NCBI GenBank assembly: GCA_045646365.1
Contig: JAZRKP010000044.1
Coordinates: forward strand, 55,535-119,534
DNA length: 64,000 nt
Source of the DNA: SIG454 sp045646365
Lineage (GTDB): Bacteria > Bacillota > Clostridia > Monoglobales > Monoglobaceae
Direction of reading: 5' to 3'
Part shown: one piece after another, positions 17,521-25,671 of the stretch
How positions within the stretch are numbered: the first letter of the stretch is position 1
How the letters are laid out: each line of letters begins with the position of its first letter
The notes under the pieces: model-generated
Seen by the model: only the letters and a program-made list of their open reading frames with translations
Databases searched by the model: none
What the model was told of the DNA's origin: nothing
Position numbers and translations under genes: made by a program

Positions 17521-19431
17521 TTATTTATGTATTAAAATTCCTGCAAATCCAAAGGCTTTCATATGCTTAATTATTACACCGTTTTCTGTTTTGATTCCGT
17601 CACAGTTAATAAATTCAACCTTCGACGGCTTTTTCTCAAAAATCACTTCCGCATCATTTATTTCATCTTCGTGGAAATTAAAATATCCTGCGGCAATTCC
17701 GCTCTCATTTTCTTTGCAGATACAATAAAGCTTAGGATGCCCGTTGCACTCTACAGGCATTTTCTTTCCTCCGAGCCACTCCATAGAGTCATTAATCTGT
17801 CTGCCTCTGCAATAAGAAAAGATATTTCCTGACCTTTCGTATAATTCACTATAAACAAATCCGTAAACCATAAATCTTTGTCCGTTTTCGTTCTCATACA
17901 AATATGCTGCAGGGGTCTCAGTCCCCTCGTAATAGAAGGTACTTATAACATCAGCCTTATCACTAATCTCAATGTTGTATGCTGTAGTATAGCAAGCTAA
18001 AAACGTATCCGTTTTATACTGCGGAAATCTTTCAACAGGGAGATAATCAAGAAGTTTCTTTGATTTTAGTCCAACATCAATTCCTTTTTCCTGAAGTATT
18101 TCTGCCGCCCTAAGGTCTATGATAAGACCCTTTTCAAAAGCTGTTTCAGGCAAATATTTTGCTTGTTCACCAAATGCCATTCCGCATATACCGTCTCCCG
18201 AATAGGTTGTTGGTATCGCCCCTGAAATCGGGATTGCTGATGCATGATTATGTATCCAGTGTGATATTATTGAGGATTCATCTGTAAACTTTTCCGGCAA
18301 TTCGAGGTTTTCCACCATTCGCATTTGTTCATATATGCGAATACCTGTCGCTTCTTTATCATCAAACGCCTTTGCAATCTCTTCATAAAGCTTTAAGTGT
18401 TTTATATGTTCGTTTGCATATCGCATTTCATAATCTGGTTGAGAAAAATATCCCATAACATATTTAAGACTATCTAAATTTTCTGCAACTCTTGTAGCAA
18501 GATCAAAACCCTCAACGTGAGATGCCGGAACCTGAAAGCGGTTGTGAGGATAAGAATCCGCCTCGGTAAATAGCTCGACACCTTGATTTTTACACCATTC
18601 ATACTGAAGACGTGTTATCTCAACAACAGTTTGCAACATCTGGATATTATGTTTTTTGCTGGTATACCAATATGGTGCGCCTGTAAAACGTAAGAAGGGT
18701 TTTGTGTTTCCTGCAAGAATTTTCGTAAGCTCTATTGCGTCAACACCCTCCAAATCAAAAGATGTTCCCCCTGCACAAAATCCCATTCGCATCTTCGGAT
18801 TTATTTCATCCGCCGCATCTCTCAATCTCTGACAAAAATATCTTAAAGTATCACCCTGCATTTTTAGCCACACGTCACGATATCTGTTTTTGCCCCCTGT
18901 AAAAATCTTATCCGCAAGCTCTTCACGTGTAATATTTTCACCCAAAAGCTTCTGATATCGCTCCATATGTGTATCGCAAGCACAGCCAATACCCGGAGTT
19001 GCAGAAAGGCAAAGGTCATCATCAAACTGAAGCATCTTCGTTCCACTCTTTGCAACATATCTTACAAAATTGCATATTGTCTCAATTAAGTTTTCATCAG
19101 TAGGACAAAAACAATCATCATGGGATTTTCCTGTTATTGACACTTTTCTGGTAAAATCTTTGCAAATTTCATGATTAAAATCTGCAACAGGGCCTCCATA
19201 GCCAAGAGTGCTTATCCAAAGAGCCGTTTCAAATCCATGGTTTTCTAAAAGGTCTCTCTTTTCTACATACTTTTGAAAAACCTTAGCTTTTCTTTCGGGC
19301 TCGTTAAAAGCCCCACCTCTGCCGGTAAGCCCCATAAACACCCTGTCAACCTTCATTTCCTTGAATGTTTTTATGTATTTATTTATATCCGCATCCAGGA
19401 TTGAGTTCATAGAAACTGATAATTTTCCCAT
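17521..19431 (-). CDS. Putative TIM-barrel glycoside hydrolase, family not recognised
   Basis: A 636-residue cytoplasmic protein, first gene of the sugar cluster on this strand. The N-terminal half looks like a TIM barrel (KYIKTFKEMKVDRVFMGL, ALWISTLGYGG) with an acidic LQFDDDLCLS strand end, a GCACDTHMERY segment and a FTEADSYPH loop that could hold the catalytic acids. The C-terminal part has a beta-galactosidase-like arrangement with a DLRAAEILQEKGIDVG small domain and a final beta domain. I cannot name the family or substrate. Its place next to rhamnose and uronate enzymes suggests a pectin side-chain sugar. Confidence 0.6.
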   Translation of the reverse strand: MGKLSVSMNSILDADINKYIKTFKEMKVDRVFMGLTGRGGAFNEPERKAKVFQKYVEKRDLLENHGFETALWISTLGYGGPVADFNHEICKDFTRKVSITGKSHDDCFCPTDENLIETICNFVRYVAKSGTKMLQFDDDLCLSATPGIGCACDTHMERYQKLLGENITREELADKIFTGGKNRYRDVWLKMQGDTLRYFCQRLRDAADEINPKMRMGFCAGGTSFDLEGVDAIELTKILAGNTKPFLRFTGAPYWYTSKKHNIQMLQTVVEITRLQYEWCKNQGVELFTEADSYPHNRFQVPASHVEGFDLATRVAENLDSLKYVMGYFSQPDYEMRYANEHIKHLKLYEEIAKAFDDKEATGIRIYEQMRMVENLELPEKFTDESSIISHWIHNHASAIPISGAIPTTYSGDGICGMAFGEQAKYLPETAFEKGLIIDLRAAEILQEKGIDVGLKSKKLLDYLPVERFPQYKTDTFLACYTTAYNIEISDKADVISTFYYEGTETPAAYLYENENGQRFMVYGFVYSELYERSGNIFSYCRGRQINDSMEWLGGKKMPVECNGHPKLYCICKENESGIAAGYFNFHEDEINDAEVIFEKKPSKVEFINCDGIKTENGVIIKHMKAFGFAGILIHK

Positions 19432-19629
19432 TTTTTCATCCTCCTAATTATGCCCCTGCATAGCAACGGCTTAATTTCATAACAAATTCATACTCCTGAC
19501 TGTCTATTTAGAAATGTTTACTTTTATTTATTATATCACATTCTTTTATCAAGCAAAAGATACAATTTTTTTCATTTTTTCACTATATTTCTCATCATGA
19601 AATTTATTTCATTTCTTTTGTGGATATTA

Positions 19630-19658
19630 TTGACAAAACCAAAAGAATATTTTATGAT
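19630..19658 (+). promoter_or_regulatory. Predicted promoter of the PocR-AraC regulator
   Basis: TTGACA (19630-19635), 17 bp, then TATGAT (19653-19658). The start codon at 19677 is only 19 bp beyond the -10, so the leader would be very short and begin at the ribosome binding site GGAGGT. Confidence 0.55.
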
Positions 19659-19676
19659 GTAATTGGAGGTGTAGAT

Positions 19677-20504
19677 ATGGTTTTACAATATAACATCGAT
19701 AAACTGAACACGGTGCTTGAAGATTTCTACCTTGCCACCGGGGTTAATATCAATCTATTTAATGAAAACTTTGAACGTATTAATACACGTAAATATCCTC
19801 TGCCGGACTACTGCTGTGCTATTCAATCAAAAAACGCAGAACATCGCCCATGCAAAATCTCTGACAACACATTACTAAAACAATGCCAGTTGCAAAAGAA
19901 AATGGTGATGCACCACTGTCATGCAGGACTTCAAGACATTGCTGTGCCGATTCTGTATGAAAATTCTATTCTGGGCTATATCATTTTCGGGCAGTTCAAA
20001 ACCGAGATGGATTTTTCCAAGATATATAAAAAAATCAGCAATCTTCATTTGGATATGAATGAAATGGAGCAGTATTATGATAAACTCCGCTATGTTGATG
20101 ATAAAAAAATCCTTGCTATTACAAATATTGCAGAATGTGTTGTGTTGCACATAATGACGGAAAATATGATAAAACCTTACTTATTTTCCAAAATTGAACG
20201 AGCTACGGAATACATACACGAGCACCTGCACGAAAACATCACTATTAAACAACTATGTAACGCAACATACTTATCCACAAGTGTTCTGTATAAGAAATTT
20301 CGCAGCAATTTTGGATGTACGGTCAACGATTATATCAACAACAAACGTATAGAAAAATCTCTGAATCTACTTGTGAAAACAGAAGTACCAATCGAGGAAA
20401 TTGCTGCACGCATCGGATTTTCCAGCGCATCCTATTTCAGTCGTATTTTCAAGCAGAAAATGGGAATATCACCAATACAGTACAGACAATCGAGTAAAGG
20501 CTAA
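19677..20504 (+). CDS. AraC-family regulator with PocR-type sensory domain
   Basis: A 275-residue regulator. I use the ATG at 19677, preceded by GGAGGT; the longer frame from 19620 would include the promoter. Residues about 1-150 form a PocR domain, with the family's cysteine/histidine-rich core (PDYCCAIQS, CKISDNTLLKQC, MHHCHAGL) and the GYIIFGQF strand. The C-terminal 100 residues are a two-HTH AraC domain (ITIKQLCNATYLSTSVLYKKF, EEIAARIGFSSASYFSRIF). PocR domains sense small molecules such as diols or sugar derivatives. It is divergent from the catabolic cluster and probably activates it. Confidence 0.85.
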   Translation: MVLQYNIDKLNTVLEDFYLATGVNINLFNENFERINTRKYPLPDYCCAIQSKNAEHRPCKISDNTLLKQCQLQKKMVMHHCHAGLQDIAVPILYENSILGYIIFGQFKTEMDFSKIYKKISNLHLDMNEMEQYYDKLRYVDDKKILAITNIAECVVLHIMTENMIKPYLFSKIERATEYIHEHLHENITIKQLCNATYLSTSVLYKKFRSNFGCTVNDYINNKRIEKSLNLLVKTEVPIEEIAARIGFSSASYFSRIFKQKMGISPIQYRQSSKG

Positions 20505-20616
20505 CCCTTAGTGGGTTTCACCTCTCTGTCCTTAACCTCACCTTTTGAAAGCTCCATATAGCTGTCCTTTACAAACCTTGGTGCAGCTTTCGGATTATTC
20601 TCATCAACACTAAGGG
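20505..20616. repeat. 9-bp inverted repeats bounding a coding remnant
   Basis: CCCTTAGTG (20505-20513) and CACTAAGGG (20608-20616) are perfect inverted copies about 94 bp apart. Between them the minus strand keeps an open frame reading VDENNPKAAPRFVKDSYMEL and a charged tail, stopping at 20501-20503. It looks like the C-terminal end of a lost protein. I do not recognise the family. No target-site duplication is obvious. Confidence 0.4.
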
Positions 20617-20650
20617 CTAGTCACGTGTTCGACTCACGTAGAGGGTGCCA
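20613..20650 (+). pseudogene. tRNA 3'-end fragment (T arm, acceptor strand, CCA)
   Basis: The sequence has a five-pair T stem ACGTG/CACGT around the loop TTCGACT (20623-20639), preceded by a TAGTC variable loop. A seven-base acceptor strand AGAGGGT, a G discriminator and encoded CCA (20648-20650) follow. The 5' half (matching ACCCTCT acceptor, D arm, anticodon loop with T33) is absent upstream. It is therefore a tRNA 3' half, as is left at attachment sites or after deletion. Confidence 0.7.
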
Positions 20651-20687
20651 AAAAAGGACAGATTCCGTACGAAATCTGTCCTTTTTT
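20650..20687 (+). terminator. Strong intrinsic terminator after the tRNA fragment
   Basis: AAAAAAGGACAGATT pairs perfectly with AATCTGTCCTTTTTT around eight bases. It directly follows the tRNA CCA, as a tRNA gene's own terminator would. Confidence 0.85.
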
Positions 20688-20809
20688 CAATGACACTGCA
20701 TAGTTTACTTTTTTCAGTAATTATACGGTATTTTTATTTCTTCATTCATAGAAGAAAATAGTTTGCTAATAAATTTGTCTTTAATTTTTTGTTTTTAAAA
20801 ATATTCAAA

Positions 20810-21802
20810 TTAAGGACATTTCCCTACCCCCTGCGCCCAGAGACAGGCTCCGCAGGTGGGGAATTTGTTATACATACAATCCTGACTATTTTCAAGTCTG
20901 TCATCACAACCGTCGCATATTGTGCAATCAGGAAATTCAAAACATTTCACCTTATCACGGAACACCGAATATTCCTCATCATTCCATATTTCATAAAGAG
21001 ATTTTTCATTTACATTTCCAAAAGATTTGCCCATAACACGGCGTTTTTCCTCATAAAAATAAGTATATGAGTTATGGAGAAGTTGCATACACGGCACAAC
21101 CTCTCCATTCCATTTTACAAAACAATTATATTCCTCAATGAATGGACAATAATTAAGCTTTCTTGGGTGATAATTTCCAAAATCCACCCGTCTCTGTTTC
21201 CCGATTTTAAAACCTGCATCATAACATGATTCTTCAGTCTTAACAGGTGATGATGGCACGGCATAGCTTAAATTGACATAGTCAAATCCGATGTCATCTG
21301 CAAAATCATTGATTTTCTTTAACTCATCAAGATTATCCTTCATGACAACATAGGTAAGTCCCGTTTCACATTTTCTCTTGATTTTGTGGAAATACCCAAG
21401 ATTATTTATGATCACATCAAATCTTGACCCTATGTGAATTTTTTCATATCCATCCCGGTCAAACCCGTCAACAGATACCCAGAGAGTGTTAAGTCCTGCC
21501 TCTATAAGCTTTTCGGACATTTCACAACTGAGCATTGTCGCATTAGTGAGAAGCTCAGTCTTTATATTTTTATCAGAAAACTTGCGAACCATTTCTGTTA
21601 TATTTTTATGAAGCAATGGTTCGCCCATACCGCCAAACATCACTGATTCAATACTTATGTCGCCTTCTAAAATATTTAAAAAGGTTTCATCCGTCATAAA
21701 TCCCGACTTTTCATCAATCCAGTTATGACGAAAACACATATTGCAATTTAAGTTGCAAGCTGATGTTGGCTCGATATACAATTTTCTGATACATTCAGAC
21801 AT
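20810..21802 (-). CDS. Radical SAM protein with SPASM-type C-terminus
   Basis: A 330-residue protein with the radical SAM motif CNLNCNMC near residue 16, the GGMGEPLLH box, TNATML and SVDGFD strands of the partial barrel, and a C-terminal cysteine-rich SPASM/twitch region (CPFIEEYNCFVKWNGEVVPC, CTICDGCDD, CGACLWAQGVGKC). SPASM proteins hold extra 4Fe-4S clusters and usually modify peptides or proteins, or mature cofactors. It is the last gene of a four-gene operon; its ATG abuts the stop of the previous gene. There is no obvious small peptide substrate in the operon. The closest general resemblance is to cofactor-modifying proteins of aldehyde oxidoreductases, but the substrate is unknown. 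Confidence 0.8.
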   Translation of the reverse strand: MSECIRKLYIEPTSACNLNCNMCFRHNWIDEKSGFMTDETFLNILEGDISIESVMFGGMGEPLLHKNITEMVRKFSDKNIKTELLTNATMLSCEMSEKLIEAGLNTLWVSVDGFDRDGYEKIHIGSRFDVIINNLGYFHKIKRKCETGLTYVVMKDNLDELKKINDFADDIGFDYVNLSYAVPSSPVKTEESCYDAGFKIGKQRRVDFGNYHPRKLNYCPFIEEYNCFVKWNGEVVPCMQLLHNSYTYFYEEKRRVMGKSFGNVNEKSLYEIWNDEEYSVFRDKVKCFEFPDCTICDGCDDRLENSQDCMYNKFPTCGACLWAQGVGKCP

Positions 21803-22729
21803 TTATTTCACATCCAGTTTCCATTCTTCTCTTGTTCTGAATTTATTCTTGAACTTTTTGTTAAGAACACCCTTTTCTTCCAGATGGATATAACACGCTC
21901 TGTCGCAGGCATTTCCGCATATTGAGGATATGTAATTATGCATAATTGGTGGATAGTATGAAATATTATTCATAACATCTTTCGCATCCTCGGCAGAAAG
22001 TTGTTTTTCACCGTTTAAAATTTCAATTCTGTCCTCTCTGTGAGGAAGAGCATGGCTTGACATAAACGGATTTTTGGACATATTCGCCCCTGCGTAATAA
22101 GCGGCACACTGCCAAGGGTCTTTTGTTTTATCCTTTATCGCCTTACCGGGGCAAGCTTTAATACATTCTCCGCAGTTATCGCAGATATGAGCCTTAAACT
22201 CAGGTGTTGGTTCAAGTTCAGCATCGGTTAAGACAAAGCAATATCTTTGAAGAGGTCCGAAATCATCTGTTAAAAGTGTTCCGCTCATACCAATTTCACC
22301 AAGACCGCATTTTGCTGCACTCTCTTCATAGTTCATCTGGTATTCTGCTTTTTTCCCACGATAAATCTTATTATAAAGAATTTCAGGGTTTGTGCTGTCA
22401 TCTTCCTGCATTACCACCTGATTTTTCTTTTGCGGAAGGGCAATATATCCTTCTTCTTCCAAAATTCTTGCACATCTGAGAGCCATCATTGGCATAACCG
22501 TTTCTTCAAGAACTTCTATTGCCATTGTTGTGTAATGATGATAAGCTGTACCTTCTTCTATTCCTCTGTGTGTTCCTCTTAAAATTCTGTAACCAAGACA
22601 AATTACAGACTTTGTTTCGGGAAGAATTTTAAAAATGGGGTCGTTTTCATCAAATCGGCTTGCAGGTGCAATACCAATCATATCAGGGCCAAGAGAAATA
22701 TTTTTAAGTTCGTTTATTTTGTTAATCAT
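21803..22729 (-). CDS. QueG/reductive-dehalogenase-like 4Fe-4S protein, paralogue 1
   Basis: A 308-residue protein with a GGAGGTGGG ribosome binding site. The N-terminal domain matches the QueG-like fold (MIGIAPASRF, KSVICLGYRI, AAKCGLGEIGMSG). A ferredoxin-type CDNCGECIKACPGKAI motif then lies near residue 185, WQCAAYY follows, and a CGNACDRACYIHLE motif sits near the end, enough cysteines for two clusters. Epoxyqueuosine reductase and reductive dehalogenases use this layout with a corrinoid, but the terminal cysteine spacing here differs from QueG. It overlaps the previous gene by 4 bp. Function unknown; a soluble, oxygen-sensitive reductase is the best inference. Confidence 0.75.
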   Translation of the reverse strand: MINKINELKNISLGPDMIGIAPASRFDENDPIFKILPETKSVICLGYRILRGTHRGIEEGTAYHHYTTMAIEVLEETVMPMMALRCARILEEEGYIALPQKKNQVVMQEDDSTNPEILYNKIYRGKKAEYQMNYEESAAKCGLGEIGMSGTLLTDDFGPLQRYCFVLTDAELEPTPEFKAHICDNCGECIKACPGKAIKDKTKDPWQCAAYYAGANMSKNPFMSSHALPHREDRIEILNGEKQLSAEDAKDVMNNISYYPPIMHNYISSICGNACDRACYIHLEEKGVLNKKFKNKFRTREEWKLDVK

Positions 22730-23631
22730 ATTCTGCCCACCTCCTTAAGATGTTTAAAGCAAGCATAATCGCATTTCTTTCCGCAAAGGCACGGAGAGTA
22801 ACCATTATAAATAGGCAGAAAATCAATCTGCTTGATTATTTCTCTCGCTTCATCTGCATCAAAATGTTTATCTCCATTTAAGATAGCTTCTCTTTCAGGA
22901 TTATCCTTTAAGAAATCATCCGTCATAAAAGGATTTGACTTGTGGGCACCTTTATAATATACCGCACACTGCCAACTGTCAAGTCCTTTTTCGGAAATTG
23001 CATTTCCAACGCAGGCTTTTATACATTCTCCGCACTTGTCGCAAAGTTCCTCTTTTATAAGTTCATCTTCCTCAAGTTCCATATCTGTGACTATAAAAAC
23101 ATAACGCATGCAAGGACCGTATTTAGGATTGATAACTCTTCCGTTTAAGCCTTCTGTACCAAGGCCGCACAAAACCGCCGCCTTGTTATAGTCAAGAATA
23201 ACTTCAGGGGCAGGCTTACCCTCACCAACAGGCTCAGAATAAGACACCTCATAAACATCTGTAATTTCAGGGTTTGCGGACTTATCTCCGCCAACTTTCA
23301 TATTAGGAACACTTCTTTGGAGACAGGCGTCATATCCTGCATCCTCAATAATTCTCGCCATTTTACATAAGAAAATAGTCGCAAGCTCTTCGTCTATGTA
23401 TTTTACACCCACTGAGGTATAAAGATAACTCTGATTTCCGTTTTCCATTGCTCTGTAAAATCCGCTGGGGATATAGAACCCAAAACCAATGACTGATTTT
23501 GCTTTAGGGCAGATTGAGACAGGATTTTTCTTCGGGTCTTCGTCTTTAAATCTTTCAATCCCTGCGATTCCGCAAACTGCCGCACCGTATTCCAGTGCCT
23601 TTTCTTTTATAAATTTACTGTCAATATTCAT
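22726..23631 (-). CDS. QueG/reductive-dehalogenase-like 4Fe-4S protein, paralogue 2
   Basis: A 301-residue paralogue of its neighbours. I place the start at the ATG 23629-23631 because GGAGGGTGG stands just upstream; a longer frame reaches 23661. It has the same N-terminal domain (AAVCGIAGIERF, KSVIGFGFYI, AVLCGLGTEGLNGR), a CDKCGECIKACVGNAI cluster motif in which the usual Pro after the fourth Cys is replaced by Val, WQCAVYYKGAHKSNPFM, and the C-terminal CLCGKKCDYACFKHL. It lies between paralogues 1 and 3 in the same operon. Function unknown. Confidence 0.75.
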   Translation of the reverse strand: MNIDSKFIKEKALEYGAAVCGIAGIERFKDEDPKKNPVSICPKAKSVIGFGFYIPSGFYRAMENGNQSYLYTSVGVKYIDEELATIFLCKMARIIEDAGYDACLQRSVPNMKVGGDKSANPEITDVYEVSYSEPVGEGKPAPEVILDYNKAAVLCGLGTEGLNGRVINPKYGPCMRYVFIVTDMELEEDELIKEELCDKCGECIKACVGNAISEKGLDSWQCAVYYKGAHKSNPFMTDDFLKDNPEREAILNGDKHFDADEAREIIKQIDFLPIYNGYSPCLCGKKCDYACFKHLKEVGRI

Positions 23632-23642
23632 AATCCACCCTC

Positions 23643-24704
23643 CTATCTTTCCATTTTCCAAGGCTTACCTGTTCGAAGTGGTTCTTTGAACTTTCCTTCA
23701 AGGCAACCAACTTTCTCCAGAACGCTTTCACAGCCTCTTATACATCCGCCACATTTCGCCATAGCATAACCAACCCAGCTTGGTGCGTACTTTTCAAAGG
23801 CTCTTGCCGCAGCAACTTCGTTTTCCGGTGTCATTTCAACCTTACTTTCAAGGAAGTCTGCATTTTCATCAAACACATGAGCCGGCACAAATGGATTAAA
23901 CGCCTTTCCGCCTGCAGTATAAAATGTATTACAACGCCATACATCAATATCGCCCCATGTACATTCTTTTCCAGCAACATTAACGGTTATACTCTTTGAT
24001 TTATCCGTCGGTATACATCCGCCCGGACACTCTCTTGCACATTTCATACACATTTTGCAAAGCTTTGGTCCGTCATAAAGTGGGTCCGGTTCAAGTTCTG
24101 CATCTGTGAACAAAAATACAACTCTTTGTCTTGGTCCGAATTCAGGAGTTAAGAGCATTTTACTCCAACCAATTTCACCTACTCCGCAGGCAACAGCACA
24201 AAGTCTGAAATGAATAAACAAATCAGGCGGAATATTCCCCTCTCTTGTTGCACGGGTATGAGGCATTGTTCGTCTGTCACCCGTTATTCCGTTACCTGAT
24301 GAATCCATACTGAACGCTTTTTCTTCTGGAGAATAAGTTTGTCCAAGCTTTCCATCCATATCCGATTGAATACTTCTCGCACCGGTATTTCTGTATACAA
24401 AAGCTTCATAGCCTTCATCTTCAATCATTCTTCCAAGCTCATACAAAACTGCAGGACCGAACATCTGGTTTGTTCCACCATAAGCCATTGACGGATACTG
24501 GAAAAACTGTGTTCCTTCCTCAATTCCTCTTTGAACACCTCTCGGAATACGAAAAGCAAGGCATATTATACTTTTCGCATCAGGATACATAAGTTGCGGA
24601 TTCCAAAGGTCAGGAGTATCGTTAAATCTGTCCATCGAACCGATTCCGCAAATATCAGCTCCTGCCGCAAGTGCCGCTTCTTTTATCATTTTACTTGTGA
24701 GCAT
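23643..24704 (-). CDS. QueG/reductive-dehalogenase-like 4Fe-4S protein, paralogue 3
   Basis: First gene of the operon, 353 residues, longer than its paralogues. The N-terminal part (AAGADICGIGSMDRF, KSIICLAFRI, AVACGVGEIGWS) is followed by CKMCMKCARECPGGCI, then an inserted segment with a further Cys (KECTWGDIDVWRCNTF), and a C-terminal KCGGCIRGCESVL. It also has an insertion with GNGITGDRRTMPH around residue 145. The start ATG (24702-24704) is behind GGAGGTG. The three paralogues probably act on related substrates or as subunits; no halogenated substrate can be inferred from sequence. Confidence 0.75.
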   Translation of the reverse strand: MLTSKMIKEAALAAGADICGIGSMDRFNDTPDLWNPQLMYPDAKSIICLAFRIPRGVQRGIEEGTQFFQYPSMAYGGTNQMFGPAVLYELGRMIEDEGYEAFVYRNTGARSIQSDMDGKLGQTYSPEEKAFSMDSSGNGITGDRRTMPHTRATREGNIPPDLFIHFRLCAVACGVGEIGWSKMLLTPEFGPRQRVVFLFTDAELEPDPLYDGPKLCKMCMKCARECPGGCIPTDKSKSITVNVAGKECTWGDIDVWRCNTFYTAGGKAFNPFVPAHVFDENADFLESKVEMTPENEVAAARAFEKYAPSWVGYAMAKCGGCIRGCESVLEKVGCLEGKFKEPLRTGKPWKMER

Positions 24705-24729
24705 TTTCGCACCTCCAAAATATTATATA

Positions 24730-24758
24730 TTGACTTTATCACATAAATATAATATAAT
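24730..24758 (+). promoter_or_regulatory. Predicted promoter for the AraC-U32 pair
   Basis: TTGACT (24730-24735) and TATAAT (24753-24758) are separated by 17 bp in the 114-bp region between the divergent operons. AT-rich sequence on the other strand probably serves the Fe-S operon, but no clear pair is visible there. Confidence 0.65.
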
Positions 24759-24818
24759 CAATACAGAAAAACAATTAAAATCTGTCAAAAACAAACATTT
24801 ACCCAGGTGGTGATACTT

Positions 24819-25661
24819 TTGATTGTAAAGGATTTGAATCCGTTTATCAGAACAGCGTTCATTCACTTGAAATTCCCTCTTGATATTTTCGTGACCTGTG
24901 CTGATTGCCGTTTGTTTTATATTCTCGATGGAAGTGGGGAATTACAAGTCGGAGAAAAAATCATCAATTTTAAAAAAGACACATTATTTCTATGGAAGAG
25001 CGGAACAAAATACAAATGGGATTTTTCAAAAAATAATATTTCTGGTCTTGCAATTATCAACTTTGACTTTGACCAGAGTTACCGTTATATTCAGACTCCG
25101 CTTGAACTGATTACGGACAACAACCTCGATAATATTCTGCACTATCCTTCATTTGAGGATGCTGAATTGCTTAACAATATTATAGTTTTTGAAAATGCAA
25201 GTTTGTTTCGTAATGATATTAGCGAAATTATTAAAAACTTTGAAAATTCAGCTCTCTATTCCAAAGAGCTTGCTGAATCAGAGCTGAAAAAGCTGATAGT
25301 TAAAATTATTCAGCATATCACGGAAAACTCCAACTCTGTGTCAAAGCTTTCGCCAATTCTTGACTATATTCATGAAAATTATAATACGGAAATATCAAAC
25401 AAGACTCTTGCTGAGATAATCAGCTATCATCCTCACCATGTTAATCTTTTGATGAAGAAATACATGGGAACAACTCTTCATTCGTACATAACTCAATACA
25501 GAATGAATGAGGCACTTAAAATGCTTTCAAATACGGATAAAAGTATTGAGGCAATAGCAACGGAAACGGGATATAAAAACCCCTCTCATTTCCACAAAAT
25601 TTTTAAGCAGACCTACGGACTAAGTCCGTCAGAATACAGAAAATCTACTAATGTTATTTAG
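24819..25661 (+). CDS. AraC-family regulator of the Fe-S island
   Basis: About 280 residues. I prefer the TTG at 24819, eight bases behind AGGTGG; the GTG at 24807 would overlap that site. The N-terminal cupin-like part (LFYILDGSGELQVGEKIINF, LFLWKSGTKYKWDF) senses a ligand, and the C-terminal 100 residues hold two HTH motifs (ISNKTLAEIISYHPHHVNLL, IEAIATETGYKNPSHFHKIF). It is followed ten bases later by the U32-like gene and is divergent from the four-gene Fe-S operon, so it is likely to control both. Confidence 0.85.
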   Translation: MIVKDLNPFIRTAFIHLKFPLDIFVTCADCRLFYILDGSGELQVGEKIINFKKDTLFLWKSGTKYKWDFSKNNISGLAIINFDFDQSYRYIQTPLELITDNNLDNILHYPSFEDAELLNNIIVFENASLFRNDISEIIKNFENSALYSKELAESELKKLIVKIIQHITENSNSVSKLSPILDYIHENYNTEISNKTLAEIISYHPHHVNLLMKKYMGTTLHSYITQYRMNEALKMLSNTDKSIEAIATETGYKNPSHFHKIFKQTYGLSPSEYRKSTNVI

Positions 25662-25671
25662 GAGGAAAATT

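Noticed and set aside
20810..21802. RiPP cluster with a short precursor peptide next to the SPASM protein
   Set aside because: I saw no small frame with a ribosome binding site and leader-like sequence in the operon or in the adjacent 300 bp.
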